Assembly: GCA_011525265.1 (NCBI GenBank) | Contig: WTHV01000036.1 | Location: forward strand, 1 to 5,931 | Source of the DNA: Alphaproteobacteria bacterium | GTDB lineage: Bacteria; Pseudomonadota; Alphaproteobacteria; Puniceispirillales; Puniceispirillaceae | DNA: 5,931 bases | Direction: 5' to 3' | In this document: in pieces, positions 1 to 5,835 of the stretch | Numbering within the stretch: position 1 is the stretch's first letter | Layout of the letters: each line of letters begins with the position of its first letter | Notes under the pieces: generated by a model | Seen by the model: the letters and a program-made list of their open reading frames with translations, nothing else | Databases searched by the model: none | Told to the model about the DNA's origin: nothing | Program-made: the position numbers and the translations under genes

Positions 1-373
1 CACGCACAGGGTCAACATTGCCCTCAACATGGGTGATATCATCATCTTCAAAACAGCGCAACATATGCGCAATCGCATCAACCTCGCGGATATTGGCGAG
101 GAACTGATTGCCAAGCCCTTCCCCTTTGGCAGCCCCTCTTACAAGGCCTGCAATATCCACAAATTCTAATTGTGTTGGAATGACATTTGCTGATTGTGCC
201 AGCTGTGCCAGATTATCAAGGCGTGGATCTGGGACAGAGACACGCCCGGTATTTGGCTCAATCGTGCAGAAAGGGTAATTCGCAGCTTCAGCGGCTGCTG
301 TGCGTGTCAGGGCGTTGAACAAGGTTGACTTACCCACATTTGGCAGCCCGACAATACCGCAATTAAATCCCAT
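1..373 (-). CDS. ychF: YchF/OLA1-family ribosome-binding ATPase, N-terminal part (cut by window edge)
   Basis: This is the first 124 codons of YchF, a TRAFAC-class P-loop NTPase that prefers ATP over GTP and associates with ribosomes; the family is about 363 residues long, so roughly two thirds lies beyond base 1. I translated the minus strand from ATG at 373. The G1 loop GLPNVGKST is at residues 9-17, a T37-containing switch segment (FCTIEPN) at 35-41, and G3 DIAG at 73-76. The stretch GEGLGNQFL at 84-92 is a YchF/OLA1 hallmark. The family-specific G4 NxxE motif and the C-terminal TGS domain are outside the window. The start is fixed by the motif MGFNCGIVGLPNVG and by AAGGAG eight bases upstream, inside the last codons of pth. 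Only 5 bases separate the two genes, so they are very likely co-transcribed and translationally coupled. No defect is visible in the part seen. Confidence 0.96.
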   Translation of the reverse strand, partial: MGFNCGIVGLPNVGKSTLFNALTRTAAAEAANYPFCTIEPNTGRVSVPDPRLDNLAQLAQSANVIPTQLEFVDIAGLVRGAAKGEGLGNQFLANIREVDAIAHMLRCFEDDDITHVEGNVDPVR

Positions 374-378
374 AATCG

Positions 379-993
379 TTACTCCTTCGCACCAGTTTCT
401 TTATCTGGCGAATCTGAATGAGGGGCAGGCGCGCGCCATGCCACCCGGCTCATATAGCTTGAGGCATCACCTGAGGCGAGGTAATCTGCCTCTGCTGATA
501 ATGCGTCAATCATTGTCAAAAGCCATGTATCTTTATCATGGCGGCTGAAATCATTTAAGACCCATTTATGGACATCTTCTTTGGTATGGGGGCGGCCAAC
601 GCCAATGCGTACACGCCAATAATCCTTGCCTATATGACGGTCAATATCACGCAAGCCATTATGCCCGCCATGCCCACCACCTTGTTTAACGCGCAAACGA
701 CCTTCACCCAGATCTATCTCATCATGGAAGACAAAGATATCTTCAGGAGCAAATTTATAAAATCGAGACAGCTCTGCCACAGGCAAGCCAGATTTGTTCA
801 TGAATGATTGTGGTTTAGCGGCGATGATTTTTGTCATGCCAATGCGGCCAGTCGCCACCTGTGCGCCTGATTTGCTTTTCCAGCTGTCAAAATTGTAATC
901 TTCTGCCAGCCTATCAAGCATCATAAAGCCGATATTATGCCTATTATGCTGATATTTGGTGCCAGGATTGCCAAGCCCTACAAAAAGCTTCAT
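379..993 (-). CDS. pth: Peptidyl-tRNA hydrolase (bacterial Pth)
   Basis: Pth cleaves the ester bond of peptidyl-tRNAs that drop off ribosomes, recycling tRNA in the cytosol. The protein is 204 residues from ATG at 993, close to the usual 190-210. All expected active-site positions are present: N9 in GLGNPG (6-11), the catalytic base H19 in NRHN, N66 in SFMNKSG, D91 in FHDEIDL, and N112 in GGGHGGHNGLRD. A GTG three codons upstream (1002) is in frame, but it would sit only 1 base after the GAGG at 1007-1004; the ATG has a 10-base spacing and gives the family's standard MKLFVGLGNPG start, so I prefer it. The last ~20 residues (SDSPDKETGAKE) are polar and probably disordered. It follows rplY after a 124-base gap that contains a terminator hairpin, and runs into ychF with a 5-base gap. 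Confidence 0.97.
   Translation of the reverse strand: MKLFVGLGNPGTKYQHNRHNIGFMMLDRLAEDYNFDSWKSKSGAQVATGRIGMTKIIAAKPQSFMNKSGLPVAELSRFYKFAPEDIFVFHDEIDLGEGRLRVKQGGGHGGHNGLRDIDRHIGKDYWRVRIGVGRPHTKEDVHKWVLNDFSRHDKDTWLLTMIDALSAEADYLASGDASSYMSRVAWRAPAPHSDSPDKETGAKE
382..387 (-). promoter_or_regulatory. ychF ribosome binding site inside the pth 3' end
   Basis: On the minus strand, AAGGAG forms the last two sense codons of pth (Lys-Glu) and lies 8 bases before the ychF ATG. The pth stop codon sits between the site and the ychF start. Ribosomes finishing pth therefore pass over and expose the ychF initiation site, an arrangement typical of translational coupling. Confidence 0.85.
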
Positions 994-1003
994 CTGACGC
1001 ACG

Positions 1004-1007
1004 CCTC
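1004..1007 (-). promoter_or_regulatory. pth ribosome binding site deciding the start
   Basis: GAGG on the minus strand lies 10 bases before the ATG at 993 and only 1 base before the alternative GTG at 1002. The spacing supports the ATG as the true pth start. Confidence 0.6.
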
Positions 1008-1020
1008 GTAAAAAGAACGG

Positions 1021-1063
1021 TTAAAAAAATAAGACGTGTCCAATATACCATAAGACACGTCTT
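1021..1063 (-). terminator. Rho-independent terminator after rplY
   Basis: A perfect 10-bp inverted repeat, AAGACGTGTC at 1031-1040 and GACACGTCTT at 1054-1063, encloses a 13-base loop. Read on the minus strand the stem is followed at once by ATTTTTTTAA (1030-1021), a good U-tract. The hairpin lies 54 bases past the rplY stop and only 28 bases before the pth ATG, so it would end most rplY transcripts or act as an attenuator for pth-ychF. The loop is long, which may permit read-through. Confidence 0.85.
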
Positions 1064-1081
1064 TGAAATCTAGCACAATCT

Positions 1082-1098
1082 GCTGTTATAAAAACAGC
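1082..1098 (-). other. Small hairpin in the rplY 3' untranslated region
   Basis: On the minus strand GCTGTT and AACAGC form a 6-bp stem with a 5-base loop (TTTAT), 19 bases after the rplY stop codon. It is not followed by a U-tract, so it is not itself a terminator. It could protect the rplY mRNA 3' end together with the stronger hairpin at 1063-1031. The same bases hold the -10-like TATAAC discussed as a weak pth promoter candidate. Confidence 0.4.
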
Positions 1099-1117
1099 TT
1101 TGTGGTTGGTCAGCGAT

Positions 1118-1750
1118 TTACTCTTCGCTACCCTCTGCATCTTCTGCTGCTGCTTCGTCTTCTTCGTCTTCATTCTTGACGCCGCCACCTGGTGACTGAA
1201 GTGTTGCAACAGTAAAGTCTCTGTCAGTGATTGTTGGTGTCACACCCTCAGGCAATTCAATTGCGCTGATATGGATTGAATCCCCAACCTTAATACCTTC
1301 AAGATCAACGACGATCTTCTCAGGGATATTATTGGCAGGGCAGTTCAATTCAACTTCGTGACGAACAACGTTCAAGTTACCACCGATACGCAAACCAGGG
1401 CACTTATCATCGTTGATGAATTCAACACCAATCGCCACAGAGATTGTCGATTTTTCGCTCACGCGCAAGAAATCAAAATGAAGGGCTTCATCTGATACAG
1501 GATGGAATTGAATATCACGTGTCAAAACTGTGATTTCTTCACCGCCAACAGAAATCTTCAAAAGACGGCTGAAGATACCTGGCTCATGAATGATCTTGCG
1601 GATCACACGTGCTTCAAGCTCAATACCAAGAGCTGGCTGTTTGTTACCATAAATAACGGCAGGAACCATCCCTGCGCGGCGAGCCGCACGGGCGGACCCC
1701 TTACCGACCCTATCACGCTGATTAGCGCTAATAACTGTAATGTCTGACAT
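1118..1750 (-). CDS. rplY: 50S ribosomal protein L25, long CTC/TL5 form
   Basis: L25 binds 5S rRNA in the central protuberance of the large subunit. This is the two-domain form of 210 residues, about twice the E. coli 94-residue protein and similar to Thermus TL5 and Bacillus Ctc. The N-terminal 5S-binding domain covers about residues 4-95 (RDRVGKGSARAARRAG at 12-27, VPAVIYG at 29-35, FHPVSDEALHFDF at 82-94). The C-terminal beta domain covers about 97-186 (GVEFINDDKCPGLRIGG, then VDLEGIKVGDSIHISAIELPEG split across 148-169). Residues 193-210 are an acidic tail rich in Asp, Glu and Ala, common in alphaproteobacterial L25. The start at 1750 is supported by GGAGA at 1761-1757 with a 6-base spacing. 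It lies between two strong terminators, downstream of prs, so it probably has its own promoter. Confidence 0.96.
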   Translation of the reverse strand: MSDITVISANQRDRVGKGSARAARRAGMVPAVIYGNKQPALGIELEARVIRKIIHEPGIFSRLLKISVGGEEITVLTRDIQFHPVSDEALHFDFLRVSEKSTISVAIGVEFINDDKCPGLRIGGNLNVVRHEVELNCPANNIPEKIVVDLEGIKVGDSIHISAIELPEGVTPTITDRDFTVATLQSPGGGVKNEDEEDEAAAEDAEGSEE

Positions 1751-1756
1751 AATGTT

Positions 1757-1761
1757 TCTCC
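1757..1761 (-). promoter_or_regulatory. rplY ribosome binding site
   Basis: GGAGA on the minus strand lies 6 bases before the rplY ATG at 1750. A second, stronger GGAGG occurs further upstream at 1784-1780, in the loop of a leader hairpin and too far from the start to serve directly. Confidence 0.6.
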
Positions 1762-1771
1762 ATATTATTGT

Positions 1772-1803
1772 CCCCTACGCCTCCAGGGGTGCGCAGGTGT
1801 GCG
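1772..1803 (-). promoter_or_regulatory. Structured 5' leader of rplY
   Basis: Two adjacent short hairpins can form in the minus-strand RNA ahead of rplY: CGCA-CACC-TGCG (1803-1792) and CCCCT with AGGGG (1789-1785 and 1776-1772) around an 8-base loop containing GGAGG. They lie just upstream of the real ribosome binding site. Ribosomal protein genes often use leader structures for feedback control, and E. coli rplY is reported to be autogenously regulated. That this leader works so is inference, because the stems are only 4-5 bp. Confidence 0.3.
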
Positions 1804-1806
1804 TTT

Positions 1807-1833
1807 TGTATAGGGTTTGCCCCAAAATTACAA
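1807..1833 (-). promoter_or_regulatory. Possible rplY promoter
   Basis: Minus-strand TTGTAA (1833-1828) and TATACA (1812-1807) are separated by 15 bases, shorter than the ideal 17. They lie just after the prs terminator and would start RNA near 1800, giving a leader of about 50 bases. rplY needs a promoter here if the prs terminator is efficient, but the boxes match the consensus only moderately. Confidence 0.35.
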
Positions 1834-1845
1834 GAGAAATACAAG

Positions 1846-1879
1846 AAAAAGGGCCTGTCTTGCCAGACAGACCCTTTTT
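1846..1879 (-). terminator. Strong Rho-independent terminator after prs
   Basis: A 15-bp stem pairs 1879-1865 with 1860-1846 around a 4-base loop (GGCA on the minus strand). In the plus-strand reading one pair is a C-A mismatch; in the minus-strand RNA it becomes a permitted G-U pair, so the structure is oriented for prs. The 3' arm ends in UUUUU followed by CUUGU. It starts 26 bases after the prs stop. The A-tract and T-tract on both sides also make a weaker bidirectional reading possible, but no plus-strand gene is present. Confidence 0.9.
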
Positions 1880-1905
1880 AGAGATTTCACAGGTCGCTTA
1901 TGCGG

Positions 1906-2835
1906 TTACGCAAAGAGGCTTGAGACAGAGCGCTCTTGGTTCACACGCAAGATGGCCTCGCCAAGAAGCGGGGCAATTGAGACCTGACGAATATTGCTTG
2001 CCACATCCACAGCCTCAGTGGCTTGGATAGAATCAGTAATGACAAGCGAATCAAGCGGGCTATCGACCACACGGCTTACCGCGCCGCCTGATAAGACCCC
2101 ATGCGTGACATAAGCATCAACTGAAATAGCGCCCGCATCCATCAAGGCTTTGGCCGCATTACATAAGGTGCCGCCAGAATCCACAATATCATCAACCATA
2201 ATACAATGGCGGTCATTGACCTCACCGATGATATTCATCACCTCAGAGACGCCAGCCTTTGGACGGCGCTTATCAATAATCGCCAAATCAGCATTCACAC
2301 GATTAGCAAGAGAGCGCGCACGAACCACACCGCCAACATCTGGTGAGACAATCATCAGCTTTTCTTGATATTTTGCGACGATATCATCACGGAAAACTGG
2401 TGCGGCAAATAAGTTGTCAGCAGGGATATCAAAGAAGCCTTGGATTTGGCCTGCGTGCAAGTCAATCGTCAAAACACGGTCAGCGCCTGCTTTGGTAATT
2501 AGGTTCGCAAGCAATTTCGCTGAGATAGGTGTGCGCGGGCCTGATTTGCGGTCTTGGCGCGCATAACCATAATAGGGGAGGACAGCTGTGATACGGCGGG
2601 CAGAGCCACGACGCAACGCATCAAGCGTCACAAGCAATTCCATCACATTGTCATTGGCAGGGAATGAGGTCGATTGCACAACAAACACATCTTCGCCACG
2701 GACATTTTCGTGAATTTCAACGAAAATCTCATTATCAGCAAAACGCCTGACATCAGCTTTGGTAAGAGGAACATTAAGGTAGGCGGCAATCGCTTCGGCA
2801 AGAGGACGATTGGAGTTGCATGATAAGATTTTCAT
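1906..2835 (-). CDS. prs: Ribose-phosphate pyrophosphokinase (PRPP synthetase)
   Basis: Prs transfers pyrophosphate from ATP to ribose-5-phosphate to make PRPP, the precursor of purines, pyrimidines, histidine, tryptophan and NAD; it acts in the cytosol, usually as a hexamer. The 309-residue length fits class I enzymes. Visible motifs are FADNEIFVEI (32-41), the ATP-binding YARQDRK (91-97), the metal- and substrate-binding DLHAGQIQGFFD (125-136), the flexible-loop catalytic KRR (189-191) and the ribose-5-phosphate loop VDDIVDSGGT (214-223). No key residue is missing. ATG at 2835 gives the expected MKILSCNSNRPLA start; the upstream Shine-Dalgarno is poor (ACAGG, 3 bases away), which is slightly odd for a highly used enzyme. 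A promoter-like pair sits in the gap before it, and a strong terminator follows, so prs is probably a single-gene unit. Confidence 0.98.
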   Translation of the reverse strand: MKILSCNSNRPLAEAIAAYLNVPLTKADVRRFADNEIFVEIHENVRGEDVFVVQSTSFPANDNVMELLVTLDALRRGSARRITAVLPYYGYARQDRKSGPRTPISAKLLANLITKAGADRVLTIDLHAGQIQGFFDIPADNLFAAPVFRDDIVAKYQEKLMIVSPDVGGVVRARSLANRVNADLAIIDKRRPKAGVSEVMNIIGEVNDRHCIMVDDIVDSGGTLCNAAKALMDAGAISVDAYVTHGVLSGGAVSRVVDSPLDSLVITDSIQATEAVDVASNIRQVSIAPLLGEAILRVNQERSVSSLFA

Positions 2836-2876
2836 CAGCCTGTCTTTAATAACATTTCACGATATCGCTGTTTGTC

Positions 2877-2905
2877 GAATAGCAATATGCGGCCGTTTGG
2901 GCAAG
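2877..2905 (-). promoter_or_regulatory. Probable prs promoter
   Basis: On the minus strand CTTGCC (2905-2900) and CTATTC (2882-2877) are separated by exactly 17 bases. This resembles the alphaproteobacterial housekeeping pattern CTTGAC-N17-CTATAT at 5 of 6 and 4 of 6 positions. RNA would start near 2870 and leave a leader of about 35 bases before the prs ATG. Confidence 0.5.
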
Positions 2906-2937
2906 GTTTTTCACAAAGCTATGCACAATTAAATGCC

Positions 2938-3003
2938 TTAAATAAAGCATGATGCCAACAGGCCAATAAAACATAATCCAATGAATAGAACGAGGTGGGG
3001 CAT
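2938..3003 (-). CDS. Possible 21-residue hydrophobic peptide
   Basis: I do not recognise this ORF. It starts with ATG at 3003, 7 bases after the pgeF stop, and ends with TAA at 2938. After MPH the product is one hydrophobic segment (LVLFIGLCFIGLLASCFI), long enough for a single membrane span. The residues LLASC match a lipobox-like L-A-S-C, but only two residues would follow the cysteine and there is no basic N-terminus, so a lipoprotein is doubtful. A weak AGG lies 11 bases before the start, overlapping the end of pgeF. It could be a small membrane peptide co-translated with pgeF, or chance: an AT-rich 66-base reading frame in a spacer is weak evidence. The frame stays open upstream through pgeF, but that part looks like antisense-free shadow reading. 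Confidence 0.22.
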   Translation of the reverse strand: MPHLVLFIGLCFIGLLASCFI

Positions 3004-3010
3004 ATTTGAG

Positions 3011-3805
3011 CTAGCCTTTTTTATTTGTCTTGGTGATGAGGGCGATCTGTCTGCCTGTATCTGTTTCGCCCCTATGGGTGGCAAGACGATGCGAGAAAAA
3101 GTGGGATGATTCGCCATAGGTATCGCGGCCAACATCAAAAATCTGAGAGAGGCCTGATTGGCGCGCACAATCTTGGGCAAAGGCAGGTAAATCAAATAAG
3201 AAATGTTGATCACTTGTGGGGTCCTTTTCAAAAAACGCCTCTGCCTGGGGCGCTAATGATAAGACCTCATCACGCATATCATGACCAGTCTGATAAGAGG
3301 CTTTTGCAATTGTTGGCCCTATCATACAGGTGATGGCGTGCGCATCTGCCCCAAGGGCGCACATAGCGCTAACTGTATTTTGAATAATCCCAGAGGCCGC
3401 ACCACGCCATCCTGCATGACACGCACCAATAATCAATGATTGCGCATCATAAAATAACACAGGGGTACAATCAGCGGTAAGAATGCTGAGTGTGATGCCA
3501 GATAAGCGCGTAACAAGCCCATCTGCTTTGGGGTGCTCGCTGAGCTGTTCAGGGGCGGTGATTGTGACAATATCAGCGCTATGAACCTGATAGACGCGCG
3601 CCATACTCTCATGGCTCATGCCAAGACTATGTGCGGCAATAGCCCGGTTTTCTTGCACAAGCGCCTTGTCATCATCAGACCCCATGCCACAATTAAGACT
3701 GTCATAAAGGCCTGTGGATACCCCGCCTTGCCTGCCAAAAAACCCATAATTAATAGGGGGTGGTGGTCGGTCATTACAGCGTATGAAAGGGGCGGTTTCA
3801 GCCAT
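3011..3805 (-). CDS. pgeF: Laccase-domain protein PgeF/YfiH (peptidoglycan editing factor, purine nucleoside enzyme)
   Basis: This belongs to the YfiH/DUF152 multicopper polyphenol oxidase (laccase-domain) family. Members have been described as purine nucleoside phosphorylase/adenosine deaminase-type enzymes, and in E. coli the family member prevents wrong amino acids entering peptidoglycan precursors. The 264-residue length is normal. The three zinc ligands are visible: H75 in VYQVHSAD, C113 in LTADCTPVLF and H130 in ACHAGWRG. Other family blocks are GFFGRQGGVSTGLYDSLNCG (21-40), PKADGLVT (92-99) and, near the C-terminus, DTYGESSHFFSHR with R/H residues of the active-site face. ATG at 3805 has AGGA at 3815-3812 with a 6-base spacing. 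It lies 23 bases after the methyltransferase stop in the same direction and is likely the third gene of the lgt operon. Which substrate matters in this organism cannot be told from sequence. Confidence 0.95.
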   Translation of the reverse strand: MAETAPFIRCNDRPPPPINYGFFGRQGGVSTGLYDSLNCGMGSDDDKALVQENRAIAAHSLGMSHESMARVYQVHSADIVTITAPEQLSEHPKADGLVTRLSGITLSILTADCTPVLFYDAQSLIIGACHAGWRGAASGIIQNTVSAMCALGADAHAITCMIGPTIAKASYQTGHDMRDEVLSLAPQAEAFFEKDPTSDQHFLFDLPAFAQDCARQSGLSQIFDVGRDTYGESSHFFSHRLATHRGETDTGRQIALITKTNKKG

Positions 3806-3828
3806 CGCTTATCCTTAAAATCATAAAA

Positions 3829-4905
3829 TCAGGTCAAGCTTGTAAAGCCTGGTGGCACGCCCTCACCATCTGGGACAAGAAGGGCGACTTTAAAAGCCTG
3901 CCCCATTTGTGCAGGGCTTACAAGCCTATCAATGGCAGCCAAAAGAGTGCGATCCTGCTCTGGCTTTTGTGGGTCTCGTAACGCTTCTGCTCTAGCGCCT
4001 ATGCCAAGATCTTGCAAAAAGCGCCCTTGGCTGATGGGGCCAATCAAACGCGCTTTATTATCTTGCGCAATTTGGGACAGGCGCGCGAAATCAACCCAAT
4101 GCGTAATATCAGCCTCGCCCTGATAAGAGAGCATATCGCATGGCTTGTGATCTCTTACCGCTTGCAGCGTGTCTGTCTGATTGTCTGATTTGCCATAATC
4201 AATGATCAAAATACCGCCGCCATAATGGGCAATGTGATGCGATAATTGCGCCATAATCGCTTCGCCAAGCGGTGATGATTCGATGATATCACCCTCAATA
4301 GGGCTGTTTGGCAAAATAAAGCCAGCAGCCTCTTGCAAAGGGGGGCCAATCGTAAAATGAAAGCGTCCCTCATGACTGTCGATGAGGCGGTGATGCCATG
4401 CGCCTTTATGGAAAATGGCCTGATCAACACCAAGCGCATCAAAGAACTCATTTGCGACGCCAAATAAGGGGCTTTGGGGGAGGTCTTTTATATCTGTAAT
4501 GAAATGTGGCTCTTGCGGGGCAAGGGCCTCTTTTTGCTTGGCGCGCAATGCGGCACTTGCCTCAAGCAAATAACATGGGGCGTTATAAAGGGCAGGGGCG
4601 ATAGCCTGATAGGTTCGTGACATATCACGGGCAAGCGTGCCACGTCCCGGGCCTGCCTCAAAATGGATGGCATTTTCCGGTGCGCCAAAAAGCTGATGCA
4701 AATGCGCATGAAACGCGCCAAGCATCTCGCCAAAAAGCTGAGAGATTTCTGGGGCAGTGATAAAATCACCTTCTGCACCAAAAACAGGCGTATGGGCATA
4801 ATAGCCATGCGTCTCATCTAGCAAACAGGCCTGCATATAGGCTGAGACGGATAGCGGGCCTGATGTAGCAATTTTCTCAGTTAAGATAGGCTGAAGCGGG
4901 GTCAT
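3829..4905 (-). CDS. SAM-dependent methyltransferase, MidA/NDUFAF7 family
   Basis: This 358-residue protein belongs to the COG1565 (PF02636) class I methyltransferases. The mitochondrial relative NDUFAF7/MidA methylates an arginine of complex I subunit NDUFS2 during assembly, so the bacterial protein may act on the NuoD homologue; that target is inference. Visible blocks: DFITAPEISQLFGEMLG (47-63), SAM motif I EAGPGRGTLARDM (83-95), an acidic motif LLEASAAL (113-120), ANEFFDAL (151-158), IIDYGK (234-239), DTLQAVRDHK (245-254) and GEADITHWVDF (263-273). An in-frame ATG at 5001 would add 32 residues that overlap lgt and resemble nothing in the family; I choose ATG at 4905 because it gives the standard N-terminus and overlaps the lgt stop as ATGA. 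No strong Shine-Dalgarno is seen, consistent with coupled translation. pgeF follows 23 bases later. Confidence 0.93.
   Translation of the reverse strand: MTPLQPILTEKIATSGPLSVSAYMQACLLDETHGYYAHTPVFGAEGDFITAPEISQLFGEMLGAFHAHLHQLFGAPENAIHFEAGPGRGTLARDMSRTYQAIAPALYNAPCYLLEASAALRAKQKEALAPQEPHFITDIKDLPQSPLFGVANEFFDALGVDQAIFHKGAWHHRLIDSHEGRFHFTIGPPLQEAAGFILPNSPIEGDIIESSPLGEAIMAQLSHHIAHYGGGILIIDYGKSDNQTDTLQAVRDHKPCDMLSYQGEADITHWVDFARLSQIAQDNKARLIGPISQGRFLQDLGIGARAEALRDPQKPEQDRTLLAAIDRLVSPAQMGQAFKVALLVPDGEGVPPGFTSLT
4902..4905 (-). other. ATGA stop/start overlap between lgt and the methyltransferase gene
   Basis: On the minus strand the lgt TGA (4904-4902) shares bases with the methyltransferase ATG (4905-4903). 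This four-base overlap is the classic arrangement for terminating ribosomes to re-initiate, and it decides the methyltransferase start against the longer in-frame ATG at 5001. Confidence 0.85.
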
Positions 4906-5729
4906 GCGTTTTGTGGTGACTTCTTGATAATGATAAGCGCAAAGATAAAGCCTATGGCGACCATCGGCAAGGAGAGAAGCTGACCTTGTGAGGCCTGCCA
5001 TAAGCCAAAGTCATATAAGCCTAGATGGCTATCTGGCTCACGTGCGAATTCAATGATAAAGCGCGATAGGCCATAGCCCATTAAGAAGGTCGCAACCAAA
5101 ATGCCGGGCCGCGCTTGAGCAATTTTCATACGCCATAACAGTATCATGATAAGGCCAAGCACAAGCCCTTCCAGCCCTGCTTCGTAAAGCTGTGAGGGGT
5201 GGCGCGGCAATGGGCCGCCAGTTGGGAAGATCATTCCAATCGGATGGCTTGTCACGCGGCCATATAGCTCGCCATTGATAAAGTTTGCAAGCCGCCCAAA
5301 AAACAATCCCAAAGGTGCAACAAGGGCAACCCTATCTGAGAGCGCCCATAGCGGTATCTTTTGCACTCTGGCAAATAATAATACGGCCAGCACGACCCCA
5401 ATAAAGCCACCATGAAATGACATGCCGCCTTCCCAGACTTTCAGAATGCTGAAAGGGTCGGCCAAATAATCAAGCGGCTTATAAAATAAGACATAGCCAA
5501 GGCGCCCCCCGATAATCACCCCAAAAAGGATATAATTGAGCAAATTATCAAGCTGTTCTTGGCTGACAGGGCTTGTGGGGGCTTTTGCCAAATAGCGCAA
5601 TATTTGCCAGCCGCCAATAAGACCAGCCATATAAGAGAGCGCATACCATCTGATGGCCAAAGGGCCGATGGCAAATGCCACAGGGTCTATTTGCGGAAAG
5701 CTAAACCATGTTTGCGCTAGGTCAGTCAT
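4902..5729 (-). CDS. lgt: Prolipoprotein diacylglyceryl transferase
   Basis: Lgt is an inner-membrane enzyme that moves a diacylglyceryl group from phosphatidylglycerol to the lipobox cysteine of prolipoproteins, the first step of lipoprotein maturation. The 275-residue length and multi-span hydrophobic profile fit. Membrane segments can be seen near 28-48, 63-83, 104-121, 133-150, 186-199, 207-222 and 251-268. Hallmarks are H106 in MSFHGGFIG, the Lgt signature GRLANFINGELYGR (145-158) with R146, N149, N152 and E154, HPSQLYEA (177-184), and RFIIEFAREPD (223-233) with the conserved arginines; QGQLLSLPM (248-256) follows. ATG at 5729 gives the usual short periplasmic N-terminus before FPQIDPVAFAIGPLAIRWYAL; its ribosome site is weak (AGAGA 11 bases upstream). 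The stop overlaps the methyltransferase start by 4 bases. A TATAAT box lies 38 bases upstream. Confidence 0.98.
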   Translation of the reverse strand: MTDLAQTWFSFPQIDPVAFAIGPLAIRWYALSYMAGLIGGWQILRYLAKAPTSPVSQEQLDNLLNYILFGVIIGGRLGYVLFYKPLDYLADPFSILKVWEGGMSFHGGFIGVVLAVLLFARVQKIPLWALSDRVALVAPLGLFFGRLANFINGELYGRVTSHPIGMIFPTGGPLPRHPSQLYEAGLEGLVLGLIMILLWRMKIAQARPGILVATFLMGYGLSRFIIEFAREPDSHLGLYDFGLWQASQGQLLSLPMVAIGFIFALIIIKKSPQNA

Positions 5730-5766
5730 CTGAGGCGATATCTCTTTTTGCGGTTATCGATAAAAA

Positions 5767-5772
5767 ATTATA
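5767..5772 (-). promoter_or_regulatory. Probable -10 box of the lgt promoter
   Basis: The minus strand reads TATAAT, a perfect -10 hexamer, 37 bases before the lgt ATG; RNA would start near 5760. No good -35 stands 16-18 bases upstream (AGCTGT is the closest position), so activity may depend on the box itself or on an activator. The hexamer overlaps an inverted repeat at 5766-5780. Confidence 0.45.
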
Positions 5773-5835
5773 GCATAATTCATGAAACTACAGCTAGCCA
5801 TAGGATGGCTTTAGCGGATTTTATACAGCCTGCGC

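Noticed and set aside
1021..1209. A 62-codon minus-strand frame covering the rplY 3' end and its terminator.
   Set aside because: It reads a second frame of the acidic-tail region of rplY and goes through the terminator hairpin, so it is a by-product of local composition.
1740..2030. A plus-strand frame of 96 codons across the rplY-prs spacer.
   Set aside because: It runs through the prs terminator and antisense to the rplY start and prs end, with no ribosome site, no motif and no promoter of note.
2933..2950. A possible terminator hairpin after pgeF (7 pairs with one G-U, 4-base loop).
   Set aside because: The stem has only two G-C pairs and is followed by UUAAUUG rather than a U-tract; too weak to call as a terminator.
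2938..3231. A 97-codon minus-strand frame running through the 3' part of pgeF into the spacer.
   Set aside because: The portion overlapping pgeF is an alternative frame of a well-supported gene and shows no family features. Only its last 21 codons, outside pgeF, are kept as a low-confidence candidate.
4902..5001. A longer methyltransferase starting at ATG 5001 (390 residues).
   Set aside because: The extra 32 residues overlap lgt in another frame and do not look like the family N-terminus; ATG at 4905 forms the ATGA overlap and gives the usual start.
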